From contig NZ_BSDI01000006.1 of the NCBI RefSeq assembly GCF_027923225.1, forward strand, positions 1-64,000: a DNA stretch of 64,000 nt. The letters are read 5' to 3'. Below the pieces are notes generated by a model, which was not told the DNA's origin, made no database searches, and saw nothing but the letters and a program-made list of their open reading frames with translations. The translations under genes and the position numbers were made by a program. Within the stretch, counting starts at the first letter, position 1. The number at the start of each line of letters is the position of its first letter. Shown here in pieces: positions 43,609 to 50,195 of the stretch. The DNA comes from Phytohabitans aurantiacus (GTDB lineage: Bacteria > Actinomycetota > Actinomycetes > Mycobacteriales > Micromonosporaceae).

Positions 43609-43618
43609 AGGGTAGGTT
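43609..43618. promoter_or_regulatory. Overlapping divergent -10 elements
   Basis: On the minus strand TACCCT (43614-43609) lies 6 nt before the GTG at 43602. On the plus strand TAGGTT (43613-43618) lies 6 nt before the GTG at 43625. The start codons are only 22 bp apart. Both genes would be leaderless and two polymerases could not bind together. Confidence 0.55.
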
Positions 43619-43624
43619 GAGGCT

Positions 43625-44401
43625 GTGCGTATCGCTCGTTTCGTTCACGCTGGCGGGATGTCCTTCGGAGTCGTCGAAGGCGACGAGGGCGGCCTGACCG
43701 TCGCCGGCATCGACGGCCACCCGTTCGGGCAGATCAACTTCACCGGCGAGCGCTGGGCCCTCGCCGACGTGCGGCTCCTCTCGCCGATCCTGCCGAGCAA
43801 GGTGGTGTGCGTGGGGCGCAACTACGCCGACCACGCCGCCGAGCACGGCGCCGAGGTGCCCAAAGAGCCGCTGATCTTCCTCAAGCCGTCGACCTCCGTG
43901 GTCGGCCCGCGCGACGCCGTCAAGCTGCCGCCGCAGACCAAGCAGGTCGAGCACGAGGCCGAACTCGCGGTCATCATCGGCCCGCCGGGGGCACGGCGCG
44001 TCGACCGTGCCGGGGCCGAGCGGGCGATTTTCGGGTACACGTGCGCAAACGACGTGACCGCCCGTGACCTGCAGAAGACCGACGGCCAGTGGACCCGCGC
44101 CAAAGGCTTCGACTCGTTCTGCCCGCTGGGGCCCTGGATCACCACCGGTCTCGACATCAGCGACCTGGAGGTCCGGTGCGAGGTCGGCGAAGAGGTACGC
44201 CAACTCGGCCGCACCAAAGACATGGTGTTCGACGTGCCCACACTGATCTCGTACGTGTCACACGTCATGACCCTGCTGCCCGGTGACGTCCTGTTGACCG
44301 GCACCCCGGCCGGCGTAAGCCCGCTGGCAGCCGGCGAGACGGTGACCGTGCGAATCGAGGGGATCGGCGAGCTGGCCAACCCCGTGCTGGCTCTCGAGTA
44401 G
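43625..44401 (+). CDS. Fumarylacetoacetate hydrolase family protein
   Basis: This 258-residue FAH-fold enzyme shows KVVCVGRNYADHAAEHGAEV, PLIFLKPSTSVVG, the metal-binding region VEHEAELAVIIG, and LLTGTPAGVSPL. Family members cleave or decarboxylate beta-keto acids (for example acylpyruvates, oxaloacetate). The exact substrate cannot be called. It is a single gene, and tRNA genes follow at once. Confidence 0.9.
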   Translation: MRIARFVHAGGMSFGVVEGDEGGLTVAGIDGHPFGQINFTGERWALADVRLLSPILPSKVVCVGRNYADHAAEHGAEVPKEPLIFLKPSTSVVGPRDAVKLPPQTKQVEHEAELAVIIGPPGARRVDRAGAERAIFGYTCANDVTARDLQKTDGQWTRAKGFDSFCPLGPWITTGLDISDLEVRCEVGEEVRQLGRTKDMVFDVPTLISYVSHVMTLLPGDVLLTGTPAGVSPLAAGETVTVRIEGIGELANPVLALE

Positions 44402-44406
44402 GGGAG

Positions 44407-44446
44407 TGGTAGAGTTTCTCCCCGGCGCGGTTCGCAAGACCGTGCC
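44407..44446 (+). promoter_or_regulatory. tRNA-Gln leader: TGGTAGAGTT element and GCAA hairpin
   Basis: TGGTAGAGTT contains a -10-like TAGAGT. It is followed by a hairpin (GGCGCGGT with ACCGTGCC) whose tip is C-GCAA-G. The same order of element and GCAA-tipped hairpin precedes tRNA-Glu 150 bp further on. It could be promoter plus 5' leader processed by RNase P. Confidence 0.5.
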
Positions 44447-44450
44447 ACAT

Positions 44451-44522
44451 TGGGGTATGGGGTAATTGGCAGCCCAACTGATTCTGGTTCAGTTAGTCTA
44501 GGTTCGAGTCCTGGTACCCCAG
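44451..44522 (+). tRNA. tRNA-Gln (CTG)
   Basis: The acceptor stem is TGGGGTA/TACCCCA with discriminator G. The anticodon arm is ACTGA-TTCTGGT-TCAGT with anticodon CTG, and the T-arm loop is GGTTCGAGTCC. CCA is not encoded. The first pair T-A is usual for tRNA-Gln. Confidence 0.95.
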
Positions 44523-44552
44523 CTGCCGGCGCCCGACAAAGGCGCCGGAGCT
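44521..44552 (+). terminator. Hairpin after tRNA-Gln
   Basis: AGCT, one unpaired G and CCGGCGCC pair with GGCGCCGG and AGCT over a 7-nt loop, directly after the tRNA. It may end transcription or mark the 3' processing site. Confidence 0.6.
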
Positions 44553-44558
44553 GGTCTC

Positions 44559-44593
44559 TGGTAGAGTTCAGCACCGTTGCTCGCAAGAGCAAC
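44559..44593 (+). promoter_or_regulatory. tRNA-Glu leader: TGGTAGAGTT element and GCAA hairpin
   Basis: The 10-mer TGGTAGAGTT is identical to that before tRNA-Gln. After 7 nt it is followed by GTTGCTC-GCAA-GAGCAAC, a perfect 7-bp stem with a GNRA tetraloop. The tRNA begins 13 nt later. Confidence 0.5.
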
Positions 44594-44605
44594 AAGGGAA
44601 GTCCT

Positions 44606-44678
44606 GGCCCCGTCGTCTAGCGGCCTAGGACGCCGCCCTCTCAAGGCGGTAGCGTGGGTTCGAATCCCATCGGGGCTA
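44606..44678 (+). tRNA. tRNA-Glu (CTC)
   Basis: The acceptor stem is GGCCCCG/CGGGGCT with discriminator A. The D-arm is GTCTAGCGGCCTAGGAC. The anticodon stem CCGCC/GGCGG has loop CTCTCAA, giving anticodon CTC. The T-arm is TGGGTTCGAATCCCA. CCA is not encoded. Confidence 0.95.
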
Positions 44679-44685
44679 CAGAAGC

Positions 44686-44714
44686 AAGGCCCGCAGCGTG
44701 CTGCGGGCCTTTTT
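44686..44714 (+). terminator. Terminator after tRNA-Glu
   Basis: AAGGCCCGCAGC pairs perfectly with GCTGCGGGCCTT, followed by a T-run, 7 nt after the tRNA. It is a strong intrinsic terminator. Confidence 0.9.
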
Positions 44715-44735
44715 CGTGTACCACACACCCATGAT

Positions 44736-44789
44736 GTGATCAGGGCGTCCCTCAAGTCGCTCTAACGACTTCAGGGACGCCCTGATCAC
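44736..44789 (+). repeat. 54-bp palindrome family, copy C
   Basis: This copy is identical to copy A except for one base (C at 44772), which gives a single mismatch in the stem. It lies between the tRNA-Glu terminator and the end of convergent ltbR, so a further terminator is not needed on the tRNA side. Confidence 0.95.
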
Positions 44790-44798
44790 GGAGTGGGG

Positions 44799-45485
44799 TT
44801 AGAGGCCGCTTAGGCGTTGGCCGGCGCGTACCACGGCCATCGCGTGGCGGTCGCCGGGGCGGCGGCCGAGGCGCTCTATGGGGCCGGAGACGCTGACTGA
44901 GGCGATCACGCGGCCCGTGCGGTCGCGGATCGGGGCGGAGACGCTCGCCACACCGGGCTCGCGTTCGGCCACGCTCTGCGCCCAGCCGCGCCGCCGCACC
45001 TCGGCCAGTGTGCGACCGGTGAACTTGCAGCGGGGCAGCAACGGCATCACGGCCTCTGGCGGTTCCCACGCGAGCAGGATCTGCGCGGCGGAGCCGGCGG
45101 TCATTGGCAGTACCGAGCCGACGGGAACGGTGTCGCGTAGGCCACTCGCGCGTTCGGCGGCGGCCACGCAGACGCGTTCGTCGGCGCGGCGCAGGTACAG
45201 CTGGGCGCTTTCGCCCGTGGCGTCCCGCAGCGCGGCGAGAAGTGGCTCGGCGGCCGTCAGCAGTACGTCGGGTGCCGCGTTGGCGAGCTCACCTAGGCGC
45301 GGGCCCGGACGCCACCGTCCCTGAGTGTCCCGTACCAACATTCGGTGAATCTCGAGTGCCTGTGCCAACCGGTGTGCGGTGGCTCTCGGAAGCTTCGTCC
45401 GGTCCACCAATTCGGCCAGGCTCGCGCCATCTACGCAGGCCGCGAGGATGACCACCGCCTTGTCGAGAACGCCGACACCGCTCAT
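44799..45485 (-). CDS. ltbR: IclR-family regulator, LtbR-like
   Basis: This 228-residue IclR-type regulator has a winged helix-turn-helix (LAELVDRTKLPRATAHRLAQ, near 23-42) and a C-terminal effector domain. It is divergent from leuCD, exactly as the leucine/tryptophan regulator LtbR of corynebacteria. I therefore infer repression of leuCD. I start it at MSGVGVLDKAV; a start 8 codons upstream is possible but places the codon close to a TAAATT -10 element. Copy C of the palindrome follows the stop. Confidence 0.88.
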   Translation of the reverse strand: MSGVGVLDKAVVILAACVDGASLAELVDRTKLPRATAHRLAQALEIHRMLVRDTQGRWRPGPRLGELANAAPDVLLTAAEPLLAALRDATGESAQLYLRRADERVCVAAAERASGLRDTVPVGSVLPMTAGSAAQILLAWEPPEAVMPLLPRCKFTGRTLAEVRRRGWAQSVAEREPGVASVSAPIRDRTGRVIASVSVSGPIERLGRRPGDRHAMAVVRAGQRLSGL

Positions 45486-45549
45486 ACTGTGTCCCACAAG
45501 CCGAAACATACCTCCCAGAATTTAGGATGTCCAGATGGTGGGAGACACT
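45486..45549. promoter_or_regulatory. ltbR-leuC divergent promoter with paired inverted sites
   Basis: ACTGTGTCCCAC at 45486 and, inverted, GTGGGAGACACT at 45538 match at 10 of 12 positions and lie 52 bp apart, flanking TAGGAT (6 nt before the leuC ATG) and TAAATT on the minus strand. They are candidate regulator sites. Which protein binds is inference. Confidence 0.45.
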
Positions 45550-46983
45550 GCCAAACCAAGGACCCTGGCCGAGAAGGTCTGGGACGCCCACGTGGTGCGA
45601 TCTGCCGAGGGCGAGCCGGATCTGCTGTTCATCGACCTGCACTTGCTGCACGAGGTGACCAGCCCGCAGGCATTCGATGGCCTGCGGATGGCGGGGCGCC
45701 CGGTGCGGCGTACCGACCTGACGCTCGCGACTGAGGATCACAACACGCCGACGGGATACGCCGACCCGGCTTTCAACAGCCGCCGGGGCGACCTGCTGAC
45801 GATCGCCGACCCGACGTCGCGGACGCAGATCGAGACGCTGCGCCGCAACTGCGCCGAGTTCGGGGTCAAGCTCCACCCGCTGGGTGACGAGCAGCAGGGA
45901 ATCGTGCACGTGATCGGGCCGCAGTTGGGGCTCACGCAGCCGGGTCTGACCATCGTGTGCGGCGATTCACACACCTCCACGCACGGCGCTTTCGGCGCGC
46001 TCGCGTTCGGCATCGGCACCAGCGAGGTCGAGCACGTGCTTGCGACGCAGACGCTGCCGCAGTCCCGGCCGAAGACGATGGCCGTGACGGTGACCGGCGA
46101 GCTGGGCCCGGGCGTGACCGCGAAGGACCTCGTGCTCGCCCTCATCGCACAGGTGGGCACCGGTGGCGGGCGCGGCCACATCGTGGAGTACCGCGGCGAG
46201 GCCATCCGCAAGCTCTCCATGGAGGGCCGGATGACCATCTGCAACATGTCCATCGAGTGGGGCGCCAAGGCCGGCATGATCGCACCGGACGAGACCACGT
46301 TCGCGTACCTGAGGGGGCGCGAGCACGCGCCGAAGGGCGAGGCGTGGGACGCCGCGGTGGAGTACTGGCGCGGTCTCACGACCGACGAAGAGGCCACATT
46401 CGACACTGAGGTCATCCTCGACGCGACGCAGATAAGCCCGTTCGTGACGTGGGGTACGAATCCGGGGCAGGGCGCGTCGCTCAACAGCCGCGTACCGAAC
46501 CCCGAGGAGATCGTCGACGAGGGCGAGCGCGCCGCCGCTGAGCGTGCGCTGGAGTACATGGCCCTCGAACCCGGTACGCCGCTGCGCGAGATCGAGGTCG
46601 ACGTGGTGTTCGTGGGCTCGTGCACCAACGGGCGGCTGGAAGACCTGCGCGCCGCCGCGGAGGTGTTGCGCGGCCACCACGTCGCCGACAGCGTGCGCAT
46701 GCTCGTGGTGCCCGGTTCCGCCGTCGTGCGCGAAGCGGCCGAGCAGGAAGGGCTCGACAAGGTCTTCAAGGACGCGGGCGCCGAGTGGCGGTTCGCCGGC
46801 TGCTCCATGTGCCTCGGCATGAACCCCGACACTCTCAAGCCGGGCGAGCGTTCGGCGTCGACCTCCAACCGCAACTTCGAGGGCCGCCAGGGCCGCGGCG
46901 GGCGTACCCATCTGGTGTCGCCGACGGTGGCCGCCGCCACCGCCGTGCTGGGCCACCTCGCCGCTCCCGCCGACCTGAACTGA
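45535..46983 (+). CDS. leuC: 3-isopropylmalate dehydratase large subunit
   Basis: LeuC (482 residues) is the 4Fe-4S subunit of isopropylmalate isomerase; it also serves the citramalate route. The cluster cysteines are in VFVGSCTNGRLEDLR and GCSMCLGMNPD. DHNTPT and CGDSHTSTHGAFGALAFG are typical substrate-site blocks. The ATG lies 6 nt after TAGGAT, so it is probably leaderless. No leader peptide is present, unlike ilvB and cimA. leuD follows after 11 nt. Confidence 0.97.
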   Translation: MVGDTAKPRTLAEKVWDAHVVRSAEGEPDLLFIDLHLLHEVTSPQAFDGLRMAGRPVRRTDLTLATEDHNTPTGYADPAFNSRRGDLLTIADPTSRTQIETLRRNCAEFGVKLHPLGDEQQGIVHVIGPQLGLTQPGLTIVCGDSHTSTHGAFGALAFGIGTSEVEHVLATQTLPQSRPKTMAVTVTGELGPGVTAKDLVLALIAQVGTGGGRGHIVEYRGEAIRKLSMEGRMTICNMSIEWGAKAGMIAPDETTFAYLRGREHAPKGEAWDAAVEYWRGLTTDEEATFDTEVILDATQISPFVTWGTNPGQGASLNSRVPNPEEIVDEGERAAAERALEYMALEPGTPLREIEVDVVFVGSCTNGRLEDLRAAAEVLRGHHVADSVRMLVVPGSAVVREAAEQEGLDKVFKDAGAEWRFAGCSMCLGMNPDTLKPGERSASTSNRNFEGRQGRGGRTHLVSPTVAAATAVLGHLAAPADLN

Positions 46984-46994
46984 GGCTGACAGAC

Positions 46995-47594
46995 ATGGAG
47001 AAGTTCACCGTTCACACCGGCACAGCGATCCCGCTGCGCCGGTCCAACGTGGATACCGACCAGATCATCCCGGCGGTGTACCTGAAGCGGGTGACCCGCA
47101 CCGGGTTCGCCGACGGGCTCTTCAGCGCCTGGCGTGAAGATCCGGCCTTCGTCTTCAACAACCCGGTGTTCGCGGGCGCCTCGATCCTCGTGGCGGGCAC
47201 CGAGTTCGGCACCGGCTCCTCCCGCGAGCACGCCGTCTGGGCCCTGCGGGACTACGGTTTCCGCGCGGTCATCGCGCCGCGCTTCGGCGACATCTTCCGC
47301 GGCAACGCCCTGAAGGAGGGGCTGCTGCCGGTGGAACTGGAGCTGAAAGCTGTGGAAGCCCTGTGGGATCTGGTCGAGAGCGACCCGACCGCGCGGGTGA
47401 CGGTCGACCTGACGGCGCGCGAAGTCCGTGCCGAACTTCCGGCCAGCACAGCCGCTTGGACCTTCGCTCTCGATGATTTCAGCCGGTGGCGCCTGCTCGA
47501 AGGGCTTGATGACATTGGACTGACGCTCAGGAACGAGGACGCCATCACCGCATACGAGGAGCGCCGGCTGTCCTTCCTGCCAGTGGTCGGTTAG
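46995..47594 (+). CDS. leuD: 3-isopropylmalate dehydratase small subunit
   Basis: LeuD (199 residues) is the swivel subunit that completes the isomerase active site. Landmarks are RSNVDTDQIIPAVYLK and GTEFGTGSSREHAVWAL, followed by FGDIFRGNALKEGLLP. It is co-transcribed with leuC. Confidence 0.97.
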   Translation: MEKFTVHTGTAIPLRRSNVDTDQIIPAVYLKRVTRTGFADGLFSAWREDPAFVFNNPVFAGASILVAGTEFGTGSSREHAVWALRDYGFRAVIAPRFGDIFRGNALKEGLLPVELELKAVEALWDLVESDPTARVTVDLTAREVRAELPASTAAWTFALDDFSRWRLLEGLDDIGLTLRNEDAITAYEERRLSFLPVVG

Positions 47595-47620
47595 CCGCTG
47601 GGTGTAGTCCTCTAGCCGTT

Positions 47621-47653
47621 TTCGCCCCCGTCGGATCATCCGGCGGGGGCGAA
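47621..47653 (+). terminator. Terminator after leuCD
   Basis: TTCGCCCCCGTCGG pairs with CCGGCGGGGGCGAA (one wobble) over ATCAT, 26 nt after leuD. Confidence 0.85.
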
Positions 47654-47770
47654 TCCGTTACGACACAACGACTTTTTTTCTGCGGATGTTTGTATCTAGT
47701 GGTCAAAGGGCATACCGTGCGCGCAGAATGGCTCGCGTTGAGTCCAAATGTTAGGTACGGGAGGGAAGTC

Positions 47771-48292
47771 GTGAACAAGGCCGAGCTCATCGAGGCGCTC
47801 GCCGCCCGCTTGGGGGACAAGAAGGCGGCGACGGCGGCGCTGGACGCGGTACTCGCGGAGGTCCAGCAGGCGGTCACCAAGGGCGACCGGGTGGCCATCA
47901 CTGGTTTCGGGGTCTTCGAGAAGCGCGTCCGCGGTGCCCGAACAGCCCGCAACCCGCGCACCGGCGAAGCGGTGAAGGTGAAGAAGACGTCGGTTCCGGC
48001 GTTCCGCGCCGGCGCTGGCTTCAAGGAGATGGTGGCCAGCGGCAAGGTGCCGAAGGTCGCCGCCGCCAAGAAGACCACCGCTGCCTCGAAGTCGACCGCC
48101 GCCAAGGCGACGACGGCTACGAAGAAGGCCGCGCCTGCCAAGGCGACGGCGACCAAGAAGGCCGCGCCTGCCAAGGCGTCCGCGGCCAAGGCCACTCGCG
48201 CGGCGAAGACCACCACCGCGCGTGCGACGGCGGCCGCGAAGAAGGCCCCCGCCAAGAAGGCGCCGGCGAAGAAGACCGCGCCGCGCCGCTGA
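47771..48292 (+). CDS. hupB: HU-type nucleoid protein with Lys/Ala tail
   Basis: This 173-residue protein has an N-terminal HU fold (MNKAELIEALAARLGDKK, then GFGVFEKRVRGARTARNP, residues 1 to about 92). A C-terminal tail of KKTTAA/KKAAPAK-type repeats follows, like histone H1 and mycobacterial HupB. It binds DNA without strong sequence preference and compacts the nucleoid. GGGAGGGAAG precedes the GTG start, which excludes the longer upstream frame. Confidence 0.96.
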   Translation: MNKAELIEALAARLGDKKAATAALDAVLAEVQQAVTKGDRVAITGFGVFEKRVRGARTARNPRTGEAVKVKKTSVPAFRAGAGFKEMVASGKVPKVAAAKKTTAASKSTAAKATTATKKAAPAKATATKKAAPAKASAAKATRAAKTTTARATAAAKKAPAKKAPAKKTAPRR

Positions 48293-48307
48293 CACAACGG
48301 TACGCAC

Positions 48308-48339
48308 GAAGAGGGGCGCCAGCGTTGGCGCCCCTCTTC
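48308..48339 (+). terminator. Terminator after hupB
   Basis: GAAGAGGGGCGCC pairs perfectly with GGCGCCCCTCTTC over AGCGTT. Confidence 0.9.
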
Positions 48340-48344
48340 GCGTC

Positions 48345-48818
48345 TGCCTAACCGACGAGTCGAGCCTCCTCCTCGCGCTGCGCGATGCGGCTATGGGTGC
48401 GCCGCAACGGTTCCGGCGCCCACCAGTACCGGAACCGTCAGATTGGTGACACCGAGCCCTTCGGTGCCAAGGACTCCCGCTATGTTGCCGTCCTGAAACA
48501 CCCGCACGACAGCACCTGGCGCCGCGCCGATGCTCGGTGTGTTGGTTAGGACGACCTTAACGGGCAGCACCATCTGCTCGTCGTCGGCGGGGAAAGCCGC
48601 GTTGCCGCCCACTTCCACGCCCGGCAGCGCGCGGATGGCCTGTACCGCAGCGTGTGTGCGGTCGGACGCCGACCGCTCGTCGGCGCGGTCAGGTCCGGCC
48701 CGGCGGCCCTCATTTCCACCGTTGCGACGCTGCCGACTCCGGCAGCATCCGCGGATCGCCTTTGGAGAGCCGCATCCCGAAGACCGGCAGCGCCAGCACC
48801 ACCACCATCACGCCGGTC
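48345..48818 (-). pseudogene. Remnants of an MMPL-family transporter
   Basis: Fragments in different frames resemble MMPL/RND transporters. VMVVVLALPVFGMRLSKGDP is like the first membrane helix with the following loop. AVQAIRALPGVEVGG comes from the outer loop. AVVRVFQDGNIAGVLG with TVPVLV comes from the helix region, and SRIAQREEEARLVG is the block that follows. Large parts between them are missing and frames change. This is a decayed gene, last in the order kinase, regulator, transporter on the minus strand. Confidence 0.65.
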
Positions 48819-48831
48819 GCCGCGTGTCGGT

Positions 48832-49155
48832 CTCGCGGGCCGTGAGCGCCGCCAGCCGTCGCGCCCGCGTGCAGCGCGTCGTAGACGTACTCGTCGAGGT
48901 CGAACGTGGCGAGCACGAGCATCCGCGGGCGTCTCGGCGCGGATCCGCGCGGTGGCCTTGAGGCCGTCGAGCTTCGGCGTCCGTACGTCCATCAGCACCA
49001 CGTCCGGGCGCGGCGCCAGCGGCGCCGAGACGGCCGCTTCACCGTCTCCGGCCTCCCCGACCACCGTGATGTCCGGTTAGGCGTCCAGGATGACGCTGAA
49101 GCCGTCGCGCATCAGTGCCTGGTCGTCGACCACGAGCACGATCGGGATCGGCACG
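48832..49155 (-). pseudogene. Remnant of a NarL-type response regulator
   Basis: The receiver domain is readable as IPIVLVVDDQALMRDGFSVI, then GEAGDGEAAV, DVVLMDVRTPKLDGLKATAR with the acceptor Asp, and MLVLATFDLDEYVYDALHAG. An in-frame TAA (49079-49077) interrupts it after the first block. A frameshift near 48925 separates the third and fourth blocks. The LuxR-type DNA-binding domain is missing. It cannot make a working protein. Confidence 0.75.
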
Positions 49156-49301
49156 CACCAGTAGCGCGATCCGGCCTCGGCGGGCCCGGTTGCTGGTGCC
49201 GAGCGCGTACGCGGCCACGAACAGCGCGGTCGTGATGGGCAGCGAGGTCAGCTTGCCGCCCAGCGCCACGTCGGTGGCGAGGATGCCCGCGGCGCGAGTG
49301 C
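49156..49301 (-). pseudogene. Fragment of a sensor kinase N-terminal membrane part
   Basis: The fragment reads LATDVALGGKLTSLPITTALFVAAYALGTSNRARRGRIALLV (given here only as position 49286 to 49160: membrane helix TTALFVAAYALG followed by Arg-rich SNRARRGRI). It matches the membrane region of NarL-partner histidine kinases. The catalytic part is absent, and the piece runs directly into the regulator remnant. Confidence 0.5.
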
Positions 49302-50195
49302 CTAGGTGCCGGGAGTGAGGCGGTCGGCGGCGATCAGGTGCGGCCCGGCGAACGCCAGCAGCCACCCGGAGCCCTTCGGAGTGGCCCACGTCTTCGCGGA
49401 GCCGATGCCGGCCAGCGCGGCGAGCGCCGGTGGGATCACCTTGCCCTGGCTGCACACCACGGCCGCGGTACCGCTGGCGGCCAACTCCCGCAGCCGCGCC
49501 GCCGCTCCGGCCACGACCGCCGTGGGGTCTTGCCCGGGGCGCGGCTCGTCGAAGCGGGAGTCCACCTCGATCGGTAGGTCGACCAGGGCGGCCAGCGGAT
49601 CGACGGTCTGGCGGCAGCGGCGTACCGACGCGGAGACGAGCCGGCGCGGCTCCCCGAGAGCGAGCAACGGCGCGAGGGCGTGCGCCTGGGCCCGGCCGGT
49701 GGCGTCGAGTGGCCGCGCGGCGTCTGGACCGGACCAGGTGCCCCGCTTACCGGCCAGCGCGTGCCGCACCAACGCCAGCACGCAGGTCGCCCGCGGCAGG
49801 CCCGCGAAGTGCCGCAGCACCTGGGCGTCGTGCGGGTATGTGACCAGGCGCGCCGCGGCCGATGGGCTCAGCCAGCGCACCCCGTCGACCTCCGAGTTGG
49901 GCGCGAACTCGGATTCGGACAGCGCGCGCATCGCCCAGTAGTCGACGACCTTGGGCAGGCCGTTGCGCCAGTACCGCACGGATGGCAGGCGGAGCTGCGG
50001 CTGCCCGCGTACACCGGTCTCCTCCACCACCTCGCGCACCGCGGCGGCGAGCGGATGCTCGTGGCTGTCGAGCTTGCCCTTGGGCAGGGACCAGTCGTCG
50101 TAGCGCGGCCGGTGGACCAGGCACACCTCGACGCGCCCGCCCACCGGCCGCCAGACCACGCCGCCGGCTGCCCGGACGAGTCCTATGGCAGCCAA
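49302..50195 (-). CDS. mutT1: MutT1-like Nudix hydrolase with histidine phosphatase domain
   Basis: This protein of about 297 residues has two domains. The Nudix domain carries the full box from GKLDSHE to REVVEETGV (near 49-71). The C-terminal histidine-phosphatase domain has LVRHALAGKR near 157. This is the plan of mycobacterial MutT1, which hydrolyses 8-oxo-GTP/dGTP and can act on dinucleoside polyphosphates. The start is uncertain: a TTG at 50195 overlaps the end of the CHAD gene and no better codon exists before the Nudix fold. It is last in the CHAD-MutT1 pair. Confidence 0.85.
   Translation of the reverse strand: MAAIGLVRAAGGVVWRPVGGRVEVCLVHRPRYDDWSLPKGKLDSHEHPLAAAVREVVEETGVRGQPQLRLPSVRYWRNGLPKVVDYWAMRALSESEFAPNSEVDGVRWLSPSAAARLVTYPHDAQVLRHFAGLPRATCVLALVRHALAGKRGTWSGPDAARPLDATGRAQAHALAPLLALGEPRRLVSASVRRCRQTVDPLAALVDLPIEVDSRFDEPRPGQDPTAVVAGAAARLRELAASGTAAVVCSQGKVIPPALAALAGIGSAKTWATPKGSGWLLAFAGPHLIAADRLTPGT

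Noticed and set aside
48061..48280. Lys/Ala repeat tract considered as a DNA repeat element
   Set aside because: It is in frame and is the low-complexity tail of the HU protein, with varied codons. The repetition is at protein level.
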